Of a DNA stretch of 64,000 nucleotides, positions 40,611 through 50,221 are shown piece by piece (within the stretch, counting starts at the first letter, position 1; each line of letters begins with the position of its first letter). The position numbers and the translations under genes were made by a program. This DNA is from Sphingomonas sp. TREG-RG-20F-R18-01. GTDB taxonomy: Bacteria; Pseudomonadota; Alphaproteobacteria; Sphingomonadales; Sphingomonadaceae. The stretch covers positions 372,001 to 436,000 of the forward strand of contig NZ_JAKNQQ010000001.1 in NCBI RefSeq assembly GCF_022662475.1, read 5' to 3'. Under the pieces are notes generated by a model. It searched no databases and was not told the origin of the DNA. It saw only the letters and a program-made list of their open reading frames with translations.

Positions 40611-40850
40611 TCAGTTCCCGTCGGTCGCCTTCTGAGCGCTATCGCCGACTTTCTTCGCACTATCGCCGACGTCCTTGGCCGCGCCGGAAATCGCATCGGT
40701 CCGGATGTTGTCATTCTGGCTGCGGTTGAACAGATAGAATGCCCCGACGGCGACCGCGATCAGCAGGACGATCCCGATCAAAATCCCCGCCCCGCTCCCG
40801 CGGCGTTCGATGACGGTCGTGTGGGGGGTCTCTGTCACATTGTCGCTCAT
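40611..40850 (-). CDS. Small single-span membrane protein
   Basis: 79 residues from MSDNVTETPHTT, with AGGAGG six bases upstream. One hydrophobic segment (about residues 21-42, GILIGIVLLIAVAVGAFYLF). The outer part has two near-repeats, KDVGDSAKKVGDSAQKATD, in a likely amphipathic helix. No family is recognised. It lies between convergent mtgA and ybaB-dnaX, and is transcribed in the latter's direction. Confidence 0.7.
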   Translation of the reverse strand: MSDNVTETPHTTVIERRGSGAGILIGIVLLIAVAVGAFYLFNRSQNDNIRTDAISGAAKDVGDSAKKVGDSAQKATDGN

Positions 40851-40921
40851 GCCAATCCTCCTGTTTTGCACCTGGAGAAAGAACACAAGCAACGTCAGTT
40901 AGTTCCGGAGCCGAACCGACC

Positions 40922-41245
40922 TCAGAACGGCAGCTTGAAGCCGGGCGGCAGCGGAATGCCGCTGGTCATCTTGGCCATTTCCGCGCCCGATGCCGCATCC
41001 GCCTTCGCCTTGGCGTCGTTGAACGCCGCGACGACGAGGTCCTCGACCATCTGCTTCTCGCTCGGCTGGAGCAGCGATTCGTCGATGGTGATCCCGATGA
41101 TCCGGCCCTTGGCCGAGGCCTGAACCTTGACCAGCCCGCCGCCAGCAGCACCCTCGACCTCGATCTTGTCGAGCCCGTCCTGCGCCTTGGCCAGCTCGTT
41201 CTGGACGTTCTGCGCCATCGCCATGATGTCTTCGATACTGTTCAT
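40922..41245 (-). CDS. ybaB: YbaB/EbfC-family nucleoid-associated protein
   Basis: 107 residues. Starts MNSIEDIMAMAQNVQNELAK and keeps GAAGGGLVKVQASAKGRI and the helix DLVVAAFNDAKAKA. The family binds DNA as a dimer. Its start overlaps the dnaX stop (ATGA); the dnaX-ybaB pair is conserved in many bacteria. Confidence 0.94.
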   Translation of the reverse strand: MNSIEDIMAMAQNVQNELAKAQDGLDKIEVEGAAGGGLVKVQASAKGRIIGITIDESLLQPSEKQMVEDLVVAAFNDAKAKADAASGAEMAKMTSGIPLPPGFKLPF

Positions 41246-42909
41246 GCACTCATGCTCCGTTGCGCCGCCAACAGGCGGTCGATTTCGGTTTCGGGTAAGC
41301 TCGCGTCGGGGAACGCCTCAAGCGCCGCGGCGATCACCGGGGTCGCGAGAATTTCCGCCTTGAACGCCTCGCGCCTTGCGGCTTCCGCCTCGCGGATCGT
41401 CGGCGCGCCGACGGTCGGCGCGGTGGTGATCCGCCACATCCGCCCGGTAATCTGCTTGAGCGACGCGCCAAGCTCGCCGATCAGGTCGCTCGGCAAGGGC
41501 CGCGACGAACTCAGCACCAGCTCGACATCGACGATGCTGATCATGCTGGCGTGATGCACGAGCCGCGACGCGAGCGCGAGCTGGCCCGCCGATTCGAGCA
41601 ACGTGACGATCGCCTCGATCGACTGCGGCATGGCGGCGGCGACGGGCTCGCCCGGCGCAGGCGCGGGCGCGATGGGCGCTGCGACGACCGGCGGCGCACC
41701 GTTCTGGATCATCCGCGCCAGCTCGCCCGGATCGGGCAGCGTCGATGCGTGGACCAGCCGCAACAGCGCCATCTCGCACGCCTCGATCGGCAGCGCGGCA
41801 CGCCCGACCTCCTCATGCCCCTTGAGCAGCAACTGCCACAAGCGGTGCAGCGCGGCGAACGACAACGACGCGCCCCATTCCTCCAATGCCGTCCGTTCCT
41901 CGGTCGCCTGCCCCGCCTCGGCGGCGGCCCCCAGCTTGACCAGCGTCGTCGCGTGAACCGTCTCGAGCAACCCGCGCAGCACGCCCAGCGGATCGACTCC
42001 GAGGTCATATTGCCGCCGCAACGCCGCCAACGCGCCGAGCGCATCGCCCGCGAGCAGCAACGCCATCATGTCACGGATCGCGCCGCGATCGGACAGGCCG
42101 AGCATGTCCCGCACCGCGGCGGCATTGACCTGCCCGCCTTCCATGTCGGCATGCGCGATCGCCTGGTCGAGGATCGACAGGCCGTCGCGCGCCGAACCTT
42201 CCGCCGCGCGCGCGATCAGCCCGAGCGCCTCGGGTTCCGCCGAAACACCCTCGGCCTCGACCACCCGCGCGAAATGGTCCGCGAGCTTCTCCGCCGGGAT
42301 GCGGCGCAGGTCGAACCGCTGGCAGCGCGACAGCACCGTCACCGGCACCTTGTTGACCTCGGTCGTCGCGAGCACGAACTTCACGCCCTCGGCCGGCTCC
42401 TCCAGCGTCTTCAGCAGCGCGTTGAACGCGTTCTTCGACAGCATGTGGACTTCGTCGATGATGTAGATCTTGTAGCGCGCGACGAACGCGGTCATTCGCG
42501 ACGCGTCGATCACCGCGCGCATGTCGTCGACGCCGGTGTGGCTCGCCGCGTCCATCTCGATCACGTCGATGTGCCGCCCCTCGGCGATCCCGACGCACGG
42601 TTCGCACACGCCGCACGGGTCGATCGTCGGGCCGCCCGTTCCGTCCGGGCCGATGCAGTTGAGCGCCTTCGCCAGCAACCGCGCGGTCGACGTCTTGCCG
42701 ACACCGCGAACGCCCGTCAGCAGGAACGCATGCGCAAGCCGCTGGCGGCGGATCGCATTGCCAAGCGTCGTCACCATCGCATCCTGCCCGATCAACTCGG
42801 CAAAGGTCTGCGGGCGATATTTGCGTGCGAGGACGCGATACGCGTCCTTGGCAACGGGCTGCGGCGGTGCGGCCAGGTCGAAGCCGGGAGGATCGATGGA
42901 GTCGGACAT
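41242..42909 (-). CDS. dnaX: DNA polymerase III subunit gamma/tau
   Basis: Clamp-loader ATPase. 555 residues. LARKYRPQTFAELIGQD at the N-terminus, Walker A GVRGVGKTST, a four-cysteine zinc site (CIGPDG ... CGVCEPC), Walker B YIIDEVHML and the sensor region. The tau-like C-terminal part (from about residue 370) is shorter than in E. coli. No frameshift signal for making a separate gamma form was recognised. Confidence 0.96.
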   Translation of the reverse strand: MSDSIDPPGFDLAAPPQPVAKDAYRVLARKYRPQTFAELIGQDAMVTTLGNAIRRQRLAHAFLLTGVRGVGKTSTARLLAKALNCIGPDGTGGPTIDPCGVCEPCVGIAEGRHIDVIEMDAASHTGVDDMRAVIDASRMTAFVARYKIYIIDEVHMLSKNAFNALLKTLEEPAEGVKFVLATTEVNKVPVTVLSRCQRFDLRRIPAEKLADHFARVVEAEGVSAEPEALGLIARAAEGSARDGLSILDQAIAHADMEGGQVNAAAVRDMLGLSDRGAIRDMMALLLAGDALGALAALRRQYDLGVDPLGVLRGLLETVHATTLVKLGAAAEAGQATEERTALEEWGASLSFAALHRLWQLLLKGHEEVGRAALPIEACEMALLRLVHASTLPDPGELARMIQNGAPPVVAAPIAPAPAPGEPVAAAMPQSIEAIVTLLESAGQLALASRLVHHASMISIVDVELVLSSSRPLPSDLIGELGASLKQITGRMWRITTAPTVGAPTIREAEAARREAFKAEILATPVIAAALEAFPDASLPETEIDRLLAAQRSMSA

Positions 42910-42982
42910 TGCCGTCTATCTAGAGCGGCAGCGCGCGCGATGTAAGGGTAAGGTTTGCGGCGGAGCAAGCACTCTACGCCAT

Positions 42983-43088
42983 GGCAGCGGTGGGAGCCGG
43001 AACGACCCGCAGCGAAATCGTTGTGGCTGCTGCCTTCCGGCCCTGACCAAGTTGGCGACGACTACGTCCGCCCGACTCCCGCGCTGCC
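42983..43088 (-). ncRNA. ffs: Signal recognition particle (4.5S) RNA
   Basis: Binds Ffh. On the minus strand the apical loop domain reads GGTCAGGGCCGGAAGGCAGC followed by AGCC, the hallmark of bacterial SRP RNA. The two ends pair: 5' GGCAGCGCGGGAG with 3' CTCCCACCGCTGCC. That gives about 106 nt; exact ends are estimated from the pairing. It lies 70 bp upstream of dnaX on the same strand. Confidence 0.93.
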
Positions 43089-43121
43089 TATGGCGGGGTC
43101 GGGCGGAAGGATCAAGAGGCC

Positions 43122-43340
43122 TTAGCGGCGGACCGTCCGGCAGATGCGCACGCGGCGATGATCGCGACGCTCCATCCGGCAGACCTGGCGCGACCGGTAG
43201 GCGGGGCGATGACGGTCGACGTGCACGGTCCGGGTGACGACACGGTCGCGGCGATCATGCCGATCCTGGGCGCTGGCACCGGTCGGCGCGAGGGCGCTGG
43301 CAGCGATCAGGCCGGCAGACAGCAAAGCGATGAATTTCAT
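43122..43340 (-). CDS. Small secreted basic protein
   Basis: 72 residues. Signal peptide about 1-24 (MKFIALLSAGLIAASALAPT, cleaved after GASA). The mature part of ~48 residues is very rich in Arg and His (DRHDRRDR, HVDRHRPAYRSR) with two cysteines. GAAGGAGA lies just before the ATG. No family is known; a periplasmic cation- or nucleic-acid-binding role is only a guess. Confidence 0.7.
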   Translation of the reverse strand: MKFIALLSAGLIAASALAPTGASAQDRHDRRDRVVTRTVHVDRHRPAYRSRQVCRMERRDHRRVRICRTVRR

Positions 43341-43385
43341 GGGTATCTCCTTCGTGCGTACTCAAGTGGCACGGGAGCGTAATGA

Positions 43386-43718
43386 TCAGCGGCGTTGCAT
43401 GTTCCGTGATTCGGCCGGAATGGCCACAGTTATTTGATCCATGTTGTCTTCCAAGCGGATCTGGCACGCCAATCGACTTGTACGTGTCGCCCCCGTCGCC
43501 AAATCAAGCATGTCCTCTTCTTCCGCACTTGCCGGCGGCAGATCGTCGAAATTGGCGGCCGAAACGATGACATGGCAGGTCGAGCAGGCCATCTGACCTT
43601 CACATGTTCCTTCCAGCGGCTGTCCGTCCGCCTGGGCAACCTGCAGCAGACTATCACCAGCCTGCGCCATCACCTCGCGTACTGCGCCATCGCGCCCGAC
43701 GAAACGCACCCGGATCAT
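43386..43718 (-). CDS. Adrenodoxin-type 2Fe-2S ferredoxin
   Basis: 110 residues. Cluster ligands in GTCEGQMACSTCHV and the fourth in RLACQI fit C-x5-C-x2-C ... C of the vertebrate/ISC ferredoxin class. It could donate electrons to Fe-S assembly or to a P450. Its start overlaps the stop of the desulfurase gene upstream (ATGA), which supports a role in cluster assembly. Confidence 0.9.
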   Translation of the reverse strand: MIRVRFVGRDGAVREVMAQAGDSLLQVAQADGQPLEGTCEGQMACSTCHVIVSAANFDDLPPASAEEEDMLDLATGATRTSRLACQIRLEDNMDQITVAIPAESRNMQRR

Positions 43719-44803
43719 GCCGCGATCCTCTGTCCATCCGCTGCGGCGACGATCCGACCGATCGCGTCCACCAGCTCGGGTACGCGCGTATAGCGCCCGA
43801 ACCCGATCCGGATACTGGTTCGCGCCGCCCCGTCGCTCAGCCCGATCGCGCGCAGGACATGGCTCGATCTTCCCGACCCGCTCGCGCAGGCGGAGCCCGC
43901 CGAAAAGGCGACATCGCGCAGGTCCGACATCAACCGCGCGACGTCCAGTCCATCGCGCCGGATGTTGAGGTTGCCGTGATAGCGCCGGTCGAGCGCGCCG
44001 TTGACGTGCCACCCCGACAGCCGCTCGGTCGCGCTGCGCCACAGGGCCTCGACCGTCGCCGCGTCGGTGTCGCGCATCTCGAACATCAGTCGCGCCGCCG
44101 CTCCGAACCCCGCGCACAGCGCGGGCGACAGCGTCCCCGACCGGCCAAGCGCCTCCTGCCCGCCGCCATATAGCAGCGGCGCCAGCCGGACGCCGTCGCG
44201 GACCCACAGCGCACCGATCCCCTTGGGGCCGTAAATCTTGTGCGCCGAAACGGCGACGAGATCGCACGGCGGGGGAATGGACACGCGGCCATAGCCCTGC
44301 ACCGCATCGCACAGGAAGAGCGCGCCCGCGGCGTGCGCCAGCTCGGCGAGCGCGGCAATCGGCTGGATCACGCCGATCTCGTTATTGACCAGCATGGCGG
44401 CGACGAGTCCGGTGCCCGGCACGATCGCCGCACGGGCGGCCTCGAGATCCACCAGCCCGTCCGCGCCGACCGGCAGCACGGTCACGGGCCGCCCCTGCGC
44501 CGCCATCGCAGCGACCGTGTCGAGCACCGCGGCATGTTCGGTAGCGAGCGTGACGATCGGCCCTGACGTCCCCTGGATCGCCCAGTTGATCGCCTCGGTC
44601 GCGCCACTGGTAAAGGCGACCTGCCCGCCCCCGCCGAATGCTGCCGCAACCGCGGCGCGCGCCACCTCGACCGCGGCCTTGGCCTTGCGGCCCGGGGCGT
44701 GGGGCGAATGGGGGTTGGCATGCTGGTCGCGCAGCCACGGTAACATCGCTTCCAATGCTTCGGGAGCAAGCGGCGTCGTGGCCTGATAATCGAGGTAAGT
44801 CAT
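43715..44803 (-). CDS. NifS/IscS-family cysteine desulfurase (copy A)
   Basis: PLP enzyme that takes sulfur from cysteine. 362 residues from MTYLDYQATTPLAPEAL. PLP lysine in VSAHKIYGPKGIGAL and the active cysteine region SAGSACASGSGRSSHVL. Both are complete. It lies between a second desulfurase gene (4-nt overlap at its start) and a ferredoxin gene (4-nt overlap at its end). Its N-terminus and the KIYGPKG motif are closer to ordinary IscS than copy B is. Confidence 0.92.
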   Translation of the reverse strand: MTYLDYQATTPLAPEALEAMLPWLRDQHANPHSPHAPGRKAKAAVEVARAAVAAAFGGGGQVAFTSGATEAINWAIQGTSGPIVTLATEHAAVLDTVAAMAAQGRPVTVLPVGADGLVDLEAARAAIVPGTGLVAAMLVNNEIGVIQPIAALAELAHAAGALFLCDAVQGYGRVSIPPPCDLVAVSAHKIYGPKGIGALWVRDGVRLAPLLYGGGQEALGRSGTLSPALCAGFGAAARLMFEMRDTDAATVEALWRSATERLSGWHVNGALDRRYHGNLNIRRDGLDVARLMSDLRDVAFSAGSACASGSGRSSHVLRAIGLSDGAARTSIRIGFGRYTRVPELVDAIGRIVAAADGQRIAA

Positions 44804-45906
44804 GCCGCCCCCGCAAGATCGATCCCACCGACCGAACGCACGATCCTGCGCCATTCCGCGATGAAGCGATCGACATCGGCTGCCCGCGTTCCACGCCCGA
44901 AGCTGACCCGGATCACCTCGCGCGCGGCGTCCACGGTCCAGCCCATCGCCGCGAGAACGTGGCTCGGCTTCATGCTCCCCGACGAACAGGCGCTTCCCGC
45001 CGACACCGCGATCCCCGCCATGTCGAAGCGGATGAGCTGCGTGGCGGCGGCAAGCCCGGGCATGCGGTAGGAACCGATCGCGGGATGCCGCTCTGCCCCT
45101 CGAGCAACGATCTCGCCGCCCGACCGGAGGACCGCATCCTCGAGCCGCGCGCGCAACGGAACCAGCGCCGCCACAGGCTCGGGCTCCGCCAGCGCGGCGG
45201 CATAGCCGATCGCGCCCGGGACGTTCTCGGTCCCGCCCCGATAGCCGCGCTCTTGACCCCCCGTCGGGGCGAGCGTGGCGAAATCCCGCACCAGCAGCGC
45301 GCCGACCCCCGGCGGACCGCCGCGCTTGTGCGCGGAGAGCGCGACGAAATCGGCATGCTCGGCGACATGGGGGTCCGCACCGGCGGGCATTTGCGCGGCG
45401 TCGACCAGCAGCAATCCGCCCGCTGCATGGACTTGCTCCGCGATGGCCGCGACCGGCTGGCGCACTCCGGTCTCGCTATTGGCCCATTGCACCGCGACCA
45501 GCGCGGCGTTGCCGTCGCCGTCGCCGTCGAGCAACACGGCGAGCGCAGCCGGATCGACGCGCCCAAGCGAGTCGACCGGAATGGTCTGCGCATCGGGGGC
45601 GGCGCGAATCACCGCATCATGTTCGACCGCCGTCACCAGCCGGCGCAGCGGCGTCGCGCGTCCCAGCGCGATCGCCAGCGCCTCGCTCGCCCCGCTGGTC
45701 AGCAACGTCTCGCCAGGCCAGCCATAAGCGGCCGCGACGCCGCGCCGTGCCGCCTCGAGCGCCGCGCGCGCCGCCCGGCCCTCGGCATGCGGCGACGACG
45801 GGTTCGCCCAGAGCGACATCGCGCGCGCCACCGCGTCCGCCGCGTTCGGCAGGATCGGTGTGGTCGCGGCATGGTCGAGGTACAGGCGTTCGGGCGTCAT
45901 CGGCAT
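44800..45906 (-). CDS. NifS/IscS-family cysteine desulfurase (copy B)
   Basis: 368 residues. LYLDHAATTPILPNAADAV at the start, PLP lysine in LSAHKRGGPPGVGAL and the cysteine in SAGSACSSGSMKPSHVL. The RGGPPG after the lysine differs from the usual lysine-rich loop (copy A has IYGPKG), so its partner choice may differ. A second in-frame ATG lies two codons after the first. It is the first gene of the three-gene run. No iscR, iscU or iscA lies beside it. Confidence 0.9.
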   Translation of the reverse strand: MPMTPERLYLDHAATTPILPNAADAVARAMSLWANPSSPHAEGRAARAALEAARRGVAAAYGWPGETLLTSGASEALAIALGRATPLRRLVTAVEHDAVIRAAPDAQTIPVDSLGRVDPAALAVLLDGDGDGNAALVAVQWANSETGVRQPVAAIAEQVHAAGGLLLVDAAQMPAGADPHVAEHADFVALSAHKRGGPPGVGALLVRDFATLAPTGGQERGYRGGTENVPGAIGYAAALAEPEPVAALVPLRARLEDAVLRSGGEIVARGAERHPAIGSYRMPGLAAATQLIRFDMAGIAVSAGSACSSGSMKPSHVLAAMGWTVDAAREVIRVSFGRGTRAADVDRFIAEWRRIVRSVGGIDLAGAA

Positions 45907-46023
45907 GGCAATCGGCGGTTCGCGGCAATCATTGCGCAGACGTGCGCCATCATTGTATAGCGCACAACTCCTTGCGTGACCCTTCGGGGCGTGCTCCCCA
46001 GATTTTCCTTGTCAGCAGGTCCG

Positions 46024-46680
46024 ATGCCAGAAGTCATTTTCCCCGGCCCCGACGGTCGTCTCGAAGGCCGTTTCGCTCCCGCATCGCGCCCCCGGGCGCC
46101 GGTCGCGATGATCCTCCATCCGCATCCGCAGGCGGGCGGCACGATGAACAACCATATCGTGATGGAGCTCTACAAGACCTTCCAGCGCCGCGGGTTCGCG
46201 ACGTTGCGCTTCAACTTCCGCGGTGTCGGCAAGAGCCAGGGGACGTTCGACAACGGCGTCGGCGAACTGTCCGACGCGGCGAGCGCGCTCGACTGGGTGC
46301 AGAGCTTCCATCCCGAGGCGCAGACCACCTGGATCGCGGGCGTCAGCTTCGGCGCGTGGATCGGGATGCAGCTGCTGATGCGCCGCCCGGAGATCCGCGG
46401 CTTCATCTCGGTCGCACCGCCCGCGAACATGTACGACTTCACGTTCCTAGCGCCATGCCCGGCAAGCGGCATCATCATCCAGGGCGAGGCCGACGAGGTC
46501 GCGACCCCGGCCGCGACCCAGAAGCTGGTCGACAAGCTGCGGACGCAGAAGCACATCACGATCCATCACGACACGATCCCCAAGGCCAACCATTTCTTCG
46601 AGCATGAAATGCCGCAGCTGATGGGGTCGGTGGACAAGTATCTCGACATGCGTCTGGACCCGAACTCGCTGATCCGTTGA
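46024..46680 (+). CDS. Alpha/beta hydrolase (small, lid-less type)
   Basis: 218 residues from MPEVIFPGPDGRLEG. Oxyanion region LHPHPQAGGTMNN, nucleophile elbow GVSFGAW, Asp in QGEADEV and His in PKANHFFE. This arrangement, with HPHP and RFNFRGVG, fits a bacterial hydrolase family of unknown substrate (COG2945-like). It diverges from the desulfurase run across 117 bp. An upstream in-frame ATG would add 16 residues with no similarity. Confidence 0.88.
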   Translation: MPEVIFPGPDGRLEGRFAPASRPRAPVAMILHPHPQAGGTMNNHIVMELYKTFQRRGFATLRFNFRGVGKSQGTFDNGVGELSDAASALDWVQSFHPEAQTTWIAGVSFGAWIGMQLLMRRPEIRGFISVAPPANMYDFTFLAPCPASGIIIQGEADEVATPAATQKLVDKLRTQKHITIHHDTIPKANHFFEHEMPQLMGSVDKYLDMRLDPNSLIR

Positions 46681-46731
46681 TCAGGAAGGGCCGGGGCAGG
46701 TTCCTGGTAAGTGCAGGAGGGGATCACGCAC

Positions 46732-46840
46732 TCCCCCCCCCCCGGCGCAGGCCGGACCCAAGCGCGAGTCCAACGCAAGGGGGCGTTGGCGCTTCGTTTC
46801 CCCGGCCATCGCGATTGGGCCCCGGCCTTTGCCGGGGAGG
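46732..46840. repeat. Long palindromic repeat, copy 5 (degenerate)
   Basis: The right arm is well kept (GGGCCCCGGCCTTTGCCGGG). The left arm has become a run of 11 C followed by GGCGCAGGCCGGACCC. Pairing is reduced. It lies between convergent genes. Confidence 0.75.
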
Positions 46841-46938
46841 CGCCCGTCGGGGGTATCCGCGCCCCTTCGAATCCGTCACCCCGGGCCCATCCTTGGACGA
46901 ACCCGGGATGTCGGCGCGGTCAGTCCTTGCTCCCAAAA

Positions 46939-47571
46939 TCATGCGTAGGCGTAGGGACCGCCTTTTTCGAGCGCGACCTGATACGCCGGGCGCGCATGGA
47001 TCTTGTCGAGCCACGCGATCGTCGCCGGGCGCGACTCGTCGAGCCCGGCCCGGCTGCGCGCGGCCTCAAGCGGGAAGCTCATCATGATGTCGGCGCCACT
47101 GATCTGATCGCCGGCGAACCAGGGACGGCTGGCAAGCTCGCTTTCGACATAGTCGAGATGAACGTCGATCATCGGCTGGATCCGCTTGGCAGCGGTCTTG
47201 CCGATCACCGGAATGCGGTTGAGCACGAGCAGCAGCAACAGCGGCGGCATCATCGATCCTTCCGCATAATGCAGATACTGGCGATAGCGCAGTGTGTCGT
47301 CGCGGTGCGCGGGCGGACCCATCCGGCCGTCGGCGCGCTCGACGATATAATCGACGATCGCGCCGGTCTCGATGATCACGCGCCCCGCATCGGTGTCCTG
47401 GAGGACCGGCGACTTGCCGAGCGGGTGGATCTTCTTGAGCTCCGGCGGCGCAAGCATCGTCGTCTTGTCGCGCTCGTAGCGGACGATCTCATAGGGCAGC
47501 GACAGTTCCTCGAGCAGCCACAGGATCCGCTGTGACCGGGAATTTTCGAGGTGATGGACGATCAGCGTCAT
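46939..47571 (-). CDS. Glutathione S-transferase
   Basis: 210 residues. Thioredoxin-fold N-terminal domain opening LIVHHLENSRSQRILWLLEE with the catalytic Ser region, GKSPVL, and a glutathione-binding ETGAIVDYI. The C-terminal domain is helical. Conjugation partner unknown. It stands alone between a degenerate repeat and the recA 3' region. Confidence 0.93.
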   Translation of the reverse strand: MTLIVHHLENSRSQRILWLLEELSLPYEIVRYERDKTTMLAPPELKKIHPLGKSPVLQDTDAGRVIIETGAIVDYIVERADGRMGPPAHRDDTLRYRQYLHYAEGSMMPPLLLLLVLNRIPVIGKTAAKRIQPMIDVHLDYVESELASRPWFAGDQISGADIMMSFPLEAARSRAGLDESRPATIAWLDKIHARPAYQVALEKGGPYAYA

Positions 47572-47679
47572 GAGCTTCTCCGGAGAAGGGCGGTCGGGTG
47601 CTTGCGCAAACGCGGAGCGTCGCAGGAAAGTCTCACCATCCTAGCTCGCCCGACCAGCGCCGGCCATCCATAACCATGA

Positions 47680-47705
47680 AAGGCCCGCCATCGCGGGCGG
47701 GCCTT
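47680..47705 (-). terminator. Candidate terminator of recA
   Basis: Perfect 10-bp stem AAGGCCCGCC / GGCGGGCCTT with a 6-nt loop, about 105 bp past the recA stop on the minus strand. The T-run is short (CTTTC), so termination may be partial. The symmetry would also allow action on the other strand. Confidence 0.55.
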
Positions 47706-47808
47706 CCCAGGGTGTTCGACGGCATGACCAGCCGCCCCGTAGAAGAGGACGTACGGCGTGCACGCCGCGTCCCCTGCCCCGCCCGCCAACCGACGGCCGG
47801 AGCGAACA

Positions 47809-48909
<1,101 letters not shown>

Positions 48910-48981
48910 TGGAGCCTCCCGCTAGACCGAACGCCCAGCGCGTTCAATGCATGGTGGCTATGTACTTCGTTTGTTCGTGCG

Positions 48982-48996
48982 GAACAAGAGGCGAAC
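48982..48996 (-). promoter_or_regulatory. SOS (LexA) operator of recA
   Basis: Minus strand reads GTTCGCCTCTTGTTC, an exact match to the alphaproteobacterial LexA site GTTC-N7-GTTC. It lies 73-87 bp before the recA ATG. Confidence 0.88.
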
Positions 48997-49042
48997 GGAA
49001 TAATTCGGGAGGGCCGCTACGTCGTCAATCCGGCGGCCCCCG

Positions 49043-49070
49043 ACCGTCACCCCTGCCTACGCCGGGGTGA
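49043..49070. repeat. Short hairpin repeat (CGTCACCCC type)
   Basis: Perfect 9-bp inverted repeat CGTCACCCC / GGGGTGACG with a 10-bp centre. It lies 16 bp past the stop of the short-chain dehydrogenase and matches the outer arms of the repeat at 62.6 kb. It may work as a 3'-end hairpin. Confidence 0.75.
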
Positions 49071-49085
49071 CGGCAACTCAACGCG

Positions 49086-50096
49086 TCATGGCAGGCCGTT
49101 ACCCCCCGCCGCGCCATAGACGTGGCCCGTGGTGTAGCTCGACCCGTTCTCGGCGAGCAGCACGTAGATCCCCGCCAGCTCGCCCGGTTGTCCCGGACGC
49201 GCGGCGGGCGTGTCGCCGCCGAAATTCTCGAGCTTCTCCATGGTCGCGCCGCCCGACACCTGCAGCGGAGTCCAGATCGGCCCCGGCGCCACGCCGTTGA
49301 CGCGAATGCCCTTGGGCGCGAGCTGCTTGCTCAGGCTGCGGACATAGTTGGTGGTCGCGGCCTTGGTCATCGCATAGTCGTACAGATCCTTGGTCGGATC
49401 GGTCGCCTGCTCCGAGGTCGTGCCGATGATCACCGAACCCGGCTGAAGATGCGGCAACGCCGCCTTGATGATCCAGAACGGCGCGTAGATGTTGGTCTTC
49501 ATCGTCCAGTCGAACTGTTCGGTCGAAATGTCGAGGATCGACGCATGCGACTGCTGCCGCCCGGCGTTGCTGACGATGATGTCGAGCCCGCCCAGCTCGC
49601 GGATCGCCGTATCGACCAGCTTCTTGCAGAAGGCCTCGCTGCGCAGGTCGCCAGGAATCGCGACGCCCTTGCGGCCCGCCGCGCGGATCAGATCGATCAC
49701 TTCGCGCGCATCCGCCTCCTCGTCCGGCAGATAGTTGATCGCGACGTCGGCGCCCTCGCGCGCATAGGCGATCGCCGCCGCCCGGCCCATGCCGGAGTCG
49801 CCGCCCGTGATCAGAGCCTTGCGTCCGGCCAGTCGGCCGGAGCCACGATAGCTCGTCTCGCCATGGTCGGGCCGTGGGTTCATCTTGCCGGCAAGGCCGG
49901 GCCACGGCTGGCTCTGGCGCTGGAACGGCGGCTTCGGCCCGGCGCTGCGCGGGTCCTTGAGACCGGCCGGGGGCGTTCCCTGCGCGGGCGTCTGCGGCTT
50001 GCCGAGCGCTGGGGCGGCAGCCGCGGCGGCGGCAATGCCGACCGCGGCACCGCCCACGATTGCGCGGCGCGAAATTCCGTCTTCCTGATTGGCCAT
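49086..50096 (-). CDS. Tat-signal short-chain dehydrogenase/reductase
   Basis: 336 residues from MANQEDGISRRAIVGG. The N-terminus has twin arginines and a long Ala-rich hydrophobic stretch (about 8-30) ending PALG, a likely Tat signal. The SDR domain follows: NAD(P) motif TGGDSGMGRA, NNAG-equivalent VSNAGRQQ, and the catalytic Tyr/Lys in YDYAMTKAA. The body resembles general-stress SDRs of the YhdF/Gsp39 type, which usually lack a signal. If exported, it would have to fold with its cofactor first, as Tat cargo does. Confidence 0.87.
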   Translation of the reverse strand: MANQEDGISRRAIVGGAAVGIAAAAAAAPALGKPQTPAQGTPPAGLKDPRSAGPKPPFQRQSQPWPGLAGKMNPRPDHGETSYRGSGRLAGRKALITGGDSGMGRAAAIAYAREGADVAINYLPDEEADAREVIDLIRAAGRKGVAIPGDLRSEAFCKKLVDTAIRELGGLDIIVSNAGRQQSHASILDISTEQFDWTMKTNIYAPFWIIKAALPHLQPGSVIIGTTSEQATDPTKDLYDYAMTKAATTNYVRSLSKQLAPKGIRVNGVAPGPIWTPLQVSGGATMEKLENFGGDTPAARPGQPGELAGIYVLLAENGSSYTTGHVYGAAGGNGLP

Positions 50097-50221
50097 GGTT
50101 CGTCTCCGTTCAGCGAGGTGATCGCTGGGGAAACTCGCGTTGACCAAAGCGGTTCAGCATCCGCCGCGCTTTGTTACCGTAATCTCGATCAGTATGCACC
50201 GCCCGGCAGGCCACGCGAGGA

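Noticed and set aside
41242..42909. Programmed frameshift in dnaX
   Set aside because: No A-rich slippery run with a following hairpin was recognised; such runs are rare in this GC-rich gene.
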